Shown in pieces: positions 1-3,921 of a stretch of 5,969 bases of DNA; position 1 is the first letter of the stretch; each line of letters opens with the position of its first letter. The notes under the pieces were generated by a model, which was given only the letters and a program-made list of their open reading frames with translations, did not search any database and had not been told where the DNA came from. Source of the DNA: Campylobacterota bacterium (GTDB lineage: Bacteria > Campylobacterota > Campylobacteria > Campylobacterales > SZUA-545); NCBI GenBank assembly GCA_030836705.1, contig JAUPLZ010000259.1:1-5969 (forward strand), in the 5' to 3' direction. The position numbers and the translations under genes are program-made.

Positions 1-906
1 ATAAAAACCATAACGGGCATAAGCGAATCAGCCGCGATCGCCTTTCAAAACATTCAAATACAAAAATCAATAGCGCACAAACCTGTTAGGGTTTTTACGG
101 TTGGATACGAAATTGGCAAAATGGGCAAGCCAAAAAGATTGATAAACGGCAGAGAGATACTGCTTGATCACTTTGAAATAGTGGTTGATGAAAAAATAGG
201 ACTTAAATTAAACGAAGTAATAGCGCTTGGCGGAGATAACTATAAAGTTGTCGGCATTACAAGAGGAGCGGTTTCCTCAGGCGGCGACCCGATAGTCTAT
301 ATGAGTTTAAAAGATGCGCAAAAGCTACAGTTTTTATACAATAATGAGCAAATTAGAAACGACAGAGCAAGGGGATTCGGCGGTCAAAATGCGCAGCAAG
401 TAAACGCAATAGTGGCAAAAGTTACAAACGGCGCAAATGTAGATGAGATAGCGATAAGCATAAAAAGATGGAAACATTACGGAGTTTATACGGATGAAAA
501 AGAGAGAGAGATTTTGCAAAAAAACCTCATCGAGCGATCATCTAAGCAGATAGGGTTGTTTACGGCTATTCTTGTCGTGGTCTCATCGGTAATTATTTCG
601 CTTATTATCTACACAATGACACTTGGAAAAATAAAAGAGATTTCTATCTTAAAACTTATAGGGATTTCAAATTTTCAAATAGTAAAAATGATTATGCAAG
701 AGTCATTAATGCTTGGCTTTTTGGCTTTTGTCGCCGGTAATATTTTTTCTCATATGATTTCAGGAAAATTTCCAAAAAGAGTGGTTTTAGAAAGCTCTGA
801 TGCGATGATGTTGCTTGGCGTTGTTTTGATAGTGAGCATACTAGGTTCTCTTTCTGGAGTATATTCTGCGCTAAAAGCCAATCCGACGGCAGCGATTGGA
901 GGATAA
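1..906 (+). CDS. ABC transporter permease, FtsX/MacB/DevC type (5' end outside window)
   Basis: This is the membrane subunit of a type VII (mechanotransmission-type) ABC exporter. The frame is open from base 1, so the ATG at 121 is only an internal Met and the real start lies upstream. About 301 residues are visible. Numbering from the Met at 121, residues 1 to about 140 are soluble and resemble the end of a MacB-like periplasmic core (around VVDEKIG and YKVVGI). Three hydrophobic helices follow at about 145-167, 193-212 and 228-250. After the first helix comes the coupling-helix sequence KEISILKLIGIS, matching the FtsX-family E-I-x-x-L-K-x-x-G pattern, and the C-terminus ends in the family-typical KANPTAAI. 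The N-terminal helix and the start of the periplasmic domain are missing. The stop codon directly abuts the ATG of the ATPase gene, so the two form one operon. The substrate cannot be told; MacB- and DevC-like exporters move peptides, lipids or glycolipids, usually with a periplasmic adaptor protein. Confidence 0.9.
   Translation: MKTITGISESAAIAFQNIQIQKSIAHKPVRVFTVGYEIGKMGKPKRLINGREILLDHFEIVVDEKIGLKLNEVIALGGDNYKVVGITRGAVSSGGDPIVYMSLKDAQKLQFLYNNEQIRNDRARGFGGQNAQQVNAIVAKVTNGANVDEIAISIKRWKHYGVYTDEKEREILQKNLIERSSKQIGLFTAILVVVSSVIISLIIYTMTLGKIKEISILKLIGISNFQIVKMIMQESLMLGFLAFVAGNIFSHMISGKFPKRVVLESSDAMMLLGVVLIVSILGSLSGVYSALKANPTAAIGG
898..902 (+). promoter_or_regulatory. Ribosome-binding site of the ABC ATPase, inside the permease gene
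   Basis: GGAGG lies 4 bases before the ATG at 907 and is formed by the last two Gly codons of the permease (GGA GGA TAA). This supports the ATG at 907 as the start and implies translational coupling, giving matched amounts of the two subunits. Confidence 0.8.
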
Positions 907-1590
907 ATGAGTGCAATAAGTGTAAAAAATATAACAAAAACCTATGGCAAAGGGGATGGCGCCGTAACTGCTTTAAAAGATGCTTCTTTTGAGATACAAA
1001 CTGGTGAAATGGTAGCACTTCTTGGACCAAGCGGCAGCGGAAAAACTACACTCCTTACTATTTTGGGATGTGTATTGGAGCCAACGGGCGGCGAATTGCA
1101 CCTTGATAATATTGAAGTTTACAATGGCAGATGGAAAATAAAAGACGCAAGAAGGCTAAGAAGAGAAAAAATAGGTTTTATTTTTCAATCGCACTATCTT
1201 ATACCGTTTTTGAATGTTGAAGAGAATGTTACGCTTATTCCAAGGGCGAACGGTATAAAAAAAGATGACGCAATCAAAAAAGCGAAGCAGTTGCTTGAAT
1301 ATCTTGATATTGCAGATAAAATGAAAAACAAAATAAGCGAGCTTTCAGGCGGGCAAAGTCAAAGAGTGGCTATCGCTAGATCTTTGGCAAATGAGCCAAA
1401 AATCATATTGGCAGATGAGCCGACTGCCGCTCTTGACTCTGAACGAGCCGTCTCTGTAATAAAACTTCTTCAAAAGATAGCAAAAAGTCAAAATGTCGCT
1501 ATTGTTGTCGTGACGCATGACGAGAGGCTTTTGTCGTATTTTGACAGGATTCTTAGGATAAATGACGGGGTTGTAAGCGAGGAAGCCTAG
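907..1590 (+). CDS. ABC transporter ATP-binding protein, LolD/MacB/DevA type
   Basis: This is the cytoplasmic ATPase that drives the exporter whose permease lies just upstream. At 227 aa it has the usual length of a stand-alone LolD/DevA subunit. All nucleotide-binding motifs are present: Walker A GPSGSGKTT at 40-48, Q-loop Q94 in FIFQSHYLIPFL, signature LSGGQ at 146-150, Walker B IILADE at 166-171, D-loop ALD at 175-177, and H-loop His204 in VVTHD. The LRREKIGFIFQ segment and the EPTAALDS sequence are typical of the LolD/MacB/DevA group. The ATG at 907 follows the permease stop directly and has a good GGAGG. No genuine terminator is visible after the stop at 1590; the next gene starts about 90 bases on from its own candidate promoter. 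The family is sure, the cargo is not: a Lol lipoprotein role is possible, but the permease resembles DevC/MacB at least as well as LolC/E. Confidence 0.93.
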   Translation: MSAISVKNITKTYGKGDGAVTALKDASFEIQTGEMVALLGPSGSGKTTLLTILGCVLEPTGGELHLDNIEVYNGRWKIKDARRLRREKIGFIFQSHYLIPFLNVEENVTLIPRANGIKKDDAIKKAKQLLEYLDIADKMKNKISELSGGQSQRVAIARSLANEPKIILADEPTAALDSERAVSVIKLLQKIAKSQNVAIVVVTHDERLLSYFDRILRINDGVVSEEA

Positions 1591-1644
1591 AGAGTTCTAT
1601 AGGTTCGCGGACTAATACATTTTATGGGTTTAAGTGTGCAAAAA

Positions 1645-1653
1645 TGATACAAT
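1645..1653 (+). promoter_or_regulatory. Candidate extended -10 promoter of the DUF433-DUF5615 pair
   Basis: TGATACAAT reads as an extended -10 element (TG, one base, then TACAAT with one mismatch to TATAAT). The sequence 17 bases upstream (GGGTTT) is a poor -35, which is common in Campylobacterota promoters. Transcription would begin near 1660, about 20 bases before the chosen ATG at 1682. Predicted by eye only. Confidence 0.4.
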
Positions 1654-1666
1654 AGTCAAAGACTAT
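1652..1666 (+). promoter_or_regulatory. Candidate operator: perfect inverted repeat at the toxin-antitoxin promoter
   Basis: ATAGTC-AAA-GACTAT is a perfect 6-base inverted repeat with a 3-base centre. It overlaps the last two bases of the candidate -10 box and covers the expected transcription start. Antitoxins of VapB-type systems commonly repress their own operon from such a site, so binding by the DUF433 protein or its complex is inferred. As RNA it could also form a very short hairpin in the leader. Confidence 0.4.
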
Positions 1667-1681
1667 AAAAAGCGAGATGTG

Positions 1682-1906
1682 ATGGATTATATGGCGCATA
1701 TATCAATTGATTATAAAAAAATGCTCGGCAAACCATGTATAAAAGGCACAAGAATCACAGTTGAGCAGGTATTAAGAAGATTATCTGAAGGGATGAGTGT
1801 AGAGTCACTAGCGGAGTCGCTACCATCCATAACTGCTAAAGACATTTATGCCGCTATAGCATATTCTGCGGATATGCTAAAAATGGAAGAGTCGATTGCA
1901 AGCTAA
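1682..1906 (+). CDS. DUF433 family protein, probable antitoxin
   Basis: DUF433 proteins are small winged-helix proteins typically encoded just before a DUF5615 PIN-like protein and regarded as VapB-like antitoxins. The hallmark GKPCIKGTRITVEQVL lies at residues 16-31, and the helical second half (EGMSVESLAESLPSITAKDIYAAIAYSADML) follows the family pattern. I chose the ATG at 1682 (74 aa) because GCGAGA sits just upstream, the family usually starts shortly before the I-x-I-D segment, and a candidate promoter lies at 1645-1653. A GTG at 1634 would add 16 residues but would start upstream of that promoter; an ATG at 1691 is also possible. The 3' end overlaps the next gene by 11 bases, as is common when antitoxin and toxin are translationally coupled. 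The likely role is DNA binding, autoregulation and neutralising the neighbour. Confidence 0.8.
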   Translation: MDYMAHISIDYKKMLGKPCIKGTRITVEQVLRRLSEGMSVESLAESLPSITAKDIYAAIAYSADMLKMEESIAS

Positions 1907-2153
1907 AATTATTGTCGCAGACGAAAATATAAATTTTAAAATCATCAAAAAGTTGCGAGAAAGCGGTTTTGATGTTTATTCGATTATGGAAGAATGCGGC
2001 GGGATTAATGATGAAGATGTTATTGATGTTGCCAAAGAAAAGAGAGCAATTTTACTGACAGAAGATTCTGATTTTGGAGAATGGGTGTTTGCTCATGGCA
2101 TAAAAATATCAGCGTTATTTTTATGCGGTATCATTACAGTGAAGTGGACATAA
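1896..2153 (+). CDS. DUF5615 PIN-like protein, probable toxin, readable N-terminal part (frameshifted)
   Basis: DUF5615 proteins have a PIN-like (Mut7-C-related) nuclease fold and act as presumed RNases paired with DUF433 antitoxins. The family opening IIVADENI (Asp9), the N-D-E-D segment around 38-41, and the acidic motif TEDSDFGE (Asp57, Asp59) are all present, so the putative active site is intact. The start is TTG at 1896, with GGAAGAG at 1885-1891 just upstream inside the antitoxin gene; no ATG is available. The frame ends after 85 aa, whereas the family usually has about 110-120. The last residues after about position 75 (CGIITVKWT) do not fit, and the proper C-terminus continues in the -1 frame (next entry). 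The gene is therefore either inactivated by a lost base, misread in sequencing, or completed by ribosomal slippage at A UUU UUA (2117-2123). Confidence 0.75.
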   Translation: MQAKIIVADENINFKIIKKLRESGFDVYSIMEECGGINDEDVIDVAKEKRAILLTEDSDFGEWVFAHGIKISALFLCGIITVKWT

Positions 2154-2257
2154 TAACTTTAAATGTGATAAATCTTTTACAAAATAAAAAATACAAATTT
2201 GAAAATAATTTCTTTGTACTGACTCCAAAAAAAATGAGAATGCGAAATATTGAATAA
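2114..2257 (+). pseudogene. Displaced C-terminal part of the DUF5615 protein (-1 frame)
   Basis: Read from 2114 in the frame one base back, the DNA encodes VIFMRYHYSEVD, then an amphipathic LNVINLL helix, then NNFFVLTPKKMRMRNIE and a stop at 2255-2257. This fits the family's usual ending (hydrophobic strand plus Arg, a helix, then F-V-x-x-x-P-x-x-x-R-x-R). Joined to the upstream frame it gives a protein of about 120 aa, the normal family length. Restoring one base near 2114-2122 (for example a second G at 2114 or a sixth T in the run 2118-2122) would repair the gene. The near-perfect fit suggests the break is very recent or not real. Confidence 0.75.
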
Positions 2258-2287
2258 AAAAGAAGGGTAATTTTAAATTAGAAATAA

Positions 2288-2308
2288 CAATACATCTTCT
2301 TTGTATTG
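2288..2308 (+). terminator. Possible terminator after the toxin-antitoxin pair
   Basis: CAATACA-TCTTCTT-TGTATTG is a perfect hairpin with 7-base arms and a 7-base loop, about 30 bases after the repaired toxin stop. It is followed by a T-rich stretch. The stem is AT-rich and weak and the T run is interrupted, so terminator activity is uncertain. Confidence 0.35.
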
Positions 2309-2347
2309 CTTTGTGTTTTAGTAATTTTTTCGAGCATTGGCGTAAAG

Positions 2348-2387
2348 AAAATCAAACTGTTTGAAACGAAGGCGAGTTTTTGATTTT
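2348..2387. repeat. Imperfect inverted repeat in the convergent spacer
   Basis: AAAATCAAACT (2348-2358) pairs with AGTTTTTGATTTT (2375-2387), leaving a two-base bulge. The left part also contains its own palindrome CAAAC-T-GTTTG (2353-2363). The A-rich and T-rich flanks suit a bidirectional terminator between converging genes. It could instead be a degenerate copy of a dispersed intergenic element. Confidence 0.4.
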
Positions 2388-2406
2388 TAGCTAATGAGAG
2401 TAAAAA

Positions 2407-2432
2407 ATTGCGTTAAAAAACACAACCGCAAT
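2407..2432. repeat. Small inverted repeat overlapping the next one
   Basis: ATTGCG (2407-2412) is the exact complement of CGCAAT (2427-2432). The right arm shares bases 2430-2432 with the left arm of the larger structure at 2430-2492, so the two folds cannot fully form together. Confidence 0.3.
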
Positions 2433-2492
2433 ACGCTTTTTTTGAGGTACTTTTTATAAAAAAAGTAGCAAATGCTAGCGCGAAAGCGTATT
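2430..2492. repeat. Nested hairpin structure, candidate bidirectional terminator
   Basis: The outer arms AATACGCTTT (2430-2439) and AAAGCGTATT (2483-2492) are perfect 10-base complements. Inside sits a second hairpin with 8-base arms, TACTTTTT (2448-2455) and AAAAAGTA (2460-2467), and a 4-base loop. A GCTAGC palindrome (2474-2479) and CGC-GAAA-GCG lie near the right arm. The structure begins about 45 bases beyond the MORN stop on the - strand, and a T-rich stretch follows it in that direction, so it may end the Rhs-MORN transcript. It could equally be part of a dispersed repeat element. Confidence 0.45.
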
Positions 2493-2536
2493 TAAAACAG
2501 CCTATCTCAATTTACAACATTATCAAAAATAAACTG

Positions 2537-3910
2537 CTAAAAAAATCTTTTTTTATACTTGTATTTATCTTCAACAAAAATACCTTCAAACACAGTGCCG
2601 TCTATGTCTATATATTTGCCTTCTCCGTTTTTTTTGTTATTGGCGAAAAACCCTTCATAAACCGAGCCGTTTTCTGTGATATAGACGCCATATCCATCAC
2701 GATTTCCGTTTTTGTATTCGCCTTCATATTTTTCTTTGGAATTAAATGTATAAATTCCTTTGCCGTTTTTTTTGGACATATTAAAGTCACCCTCATAAAC
2801 ATCTCCGTTAAAAAGAGCATAGATACCTTTTAAGCCGAACTCGTCACTCTTAAACTCGCCGTCATATCTGTCGCCTCTTTTTGCAAGATAGACTCCTTTG
2901 TTGCTTTTTTGACCTGCTTCAAACCCGCCGTCATAAATATCGCCGTTTGCGTATGATATTTTGCCCTTGCCGTGATAAAGTCCGTTTTTAAACTCTCCCT
3001 CATAAGTTGAGCCGTCAGCAAAGGCAAACTTGCCAAACCCTTCTCTTTTACCGTCAAAAAACCCACCATCGTATCTATTGTCGTTGCTATAAATCATAAC
3101 CCCATTGTCATGAAAAAAGTCATTTTTGAAAAAACCCTCATAAATTGAGCCGTCGGCAAACTTAACCTTTCCGCTGCCGTCTTTTTTGCCTTCTTTAAAC
3201 TCGCCTTCATAAACATCGCCGACAACATGTCTAAAAACCGCCATACCGTTAAATTTATCGTTTTTAAATCTGCCATCATAAACATCGCCGTATGAGTATT
3301 TCAATACGCCAATCCCGTGTTTTAGACCGTTTTTAAACTCGCCTTCATATACGTCATCGTTGGCATACTCCATCCTGCCTTTGCCGTGAAAATCCCCATC
3401 TTTGAACTCGCCTGTATATTTTGCTTTTGATGCAAGATAAAGTGTTCCGCTGCCGTTCATTTTGCCGTTTTTAAAATATCCGATATATTTTGAGCCATCG
3501 GCAAAAGTCATTGTTCCCATGCCGTTTATATTATCCTCTTCAAACTCACCCTCATAAACTCTTGCATCTGCGAATTTTATTTTTGCTATGCCTGTTTTTT
3601 TGCCTTTTATAAACTCACCGGTATAGATATAGCCATTTTTAATCTCCAACACCCCTTTTCCCTCATAAAGCCCATCTTTAAACGAGCCTTTATAGCTGCT
3701 TTGGTCGGAAAAAACCAAAACGCCGTCACCGTCGTATTTTCCCTTGTTAAAATTCCCTTCGTATGTTGTTTTATTCGGATAAACAAGCTTGCCATAACCA
3801 AAAGGCTTGCCGTATCTAAGCTCGCCGTCATAAATAGAACCGTCTTCAAGCTTTATATCTTTTGAAAAAAGAAAAATCGCAAGAGAAAAAATCAAAAAAA
3901 CAATTTTCAA
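2537..3910 (-). CDS. Exported MORN-repeat protein
   Basis: The 457-aa protein is almost entirely MORN repeats. Residues 1-16 (MKIVFLIFSLAIFLFS) look like a short signal peptide, predicting a periplasmic or surface location, though the cleavage site is not a textbook one. From residue 27, 18 units of exactly 23 residues follow without an indel, pattern Y-[DE]-G-x-F-x-x-G-x-x-x-G-x-G, ending with a partial 19th and a basic tail (KYKYKKRFF). MORN repeats form elongated beta-hairpin sheets that bind proteins or lipids; no catalytic domain is present. The start is TTG with AGGAG six bases upstream, and that site overlaps the Rhs stop codon, leaving 9 bases between the genes. By position it could be the immunity or accessory protein of the Rhs effector: MORN_2-type repeats occur in the YwqK antitoxin family, but these are classical MORN repeats, so the parallel is loose. 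Other options are a surface or envelope scaffold. MORN identity is certain, function unknown. Confidence 0.93.
   Translation of the reverse strand: MKIVFLIFSLAIFLFSKDIKLEDGSIYDGELRYGKPFGYGKLVYPNKTTYEGNFNKGKYDGDGVLVFSDQSSYKGSFKDGLYEGKGVLEIKNGYIYTGEFIKGKKTGIAKIKFADARVYEGEFEEDNINGMGTMTFADGSKYIGYFKNGKMNGSGTLYLASKAKYTGEFKDGDFHGKGRMEYANDDVYEGEFKNGLKHGIGVLKYSYGDVYDGRFKNDKFNGMAVFRHVVGDVYEGEFKEGKKDGSGKVKFADGSIYEGFFKNDFFHDNGVMIYSNDNRYDGGFFDGKREGFGKFAFADGSTYEGEFKNGLYHGKGKISYANGDIYDGGFEAGQKSNKGVYLAKRGDRYDGEFKSDEFGLKGIYALFNGDVYEGDFNMSKKNGKGIYTFNSKEKYEGEYKNGNRDGYGVYITENGSVYEGFFANNKKNGEGKYIDIDGTVFEGIFVEDKYKYKKRFF
2591..3832 (-). repeat. Tandem 69-bp coding repeats (18 MORN units)
   Basis: Eighteen consecutive units of 69 bases encode MORN repeats in strict register. 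Unit 1 starts at 3832 and unit 18 ends at 2591. At DNA level the copies have diverged, sharing mainly short words around the Y-E-G-E-F codons, so this is an old expansion kept by selection on protein length rather than a recent satellite. Confidence 0.9.
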
Positions 3911-3916
3911 AATAGG

Positions 3917-3921
3917 CTCCT
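3917..3921 (-). promoter_or_regulatory. Ribosome-binding site of the MORN gene, overlapping the Rhs stop
   Basis: On the - strand the Rhs TAG (3922-3920) runs straight into AGGAG (3921-3917), six bases before the TTG at 3910. The strong site supports the TTG start and implies that ribosomes finishing Rhs can reinitiate on the MORN gene. Confidence 0.75.

Noticed and set aside
291..300. ATAGTCTAT in the permease gene as a second operator half-site
   Set aside because: Only one arm matches and it lies inside coding sequence far from the promoter, so it is likely chance.
334..519. - strand open frame inside the permease gene
   Set aside because: It lies wholly opposite a well-supported ABC permease, has no family resemblance and no ribosome-binding signal.
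692..1030. - strand open frame across the permease/ATPase junction
   Set aside because: It is antisense to two solid coding regions, and its Leu/His/Gln-rich composition is typical of a shadow frame.
1634..1681. Longer DUF433 start at GTG 1634
   Set aside because: It would place the start upstream of the candidate promoter and palindrome, adds residues not typical of the family, and lacks a good ribosome-binding site.
2591..3832. Regular repeats as a CRISPR array
   Set aside because: The periodicity is coding (23-residue MORN units in one open frame), and there is no alternation of identical repeats with unique spacers.
2608..3849. Several - strand frames of 63-80 aa inside the MORN gene
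   Set aside because: They recur because the 69-base repeat keeps an alternative frame open periodically. The Met/Thr/Lys-rich products are out-of-frame echoes of the MORN units.
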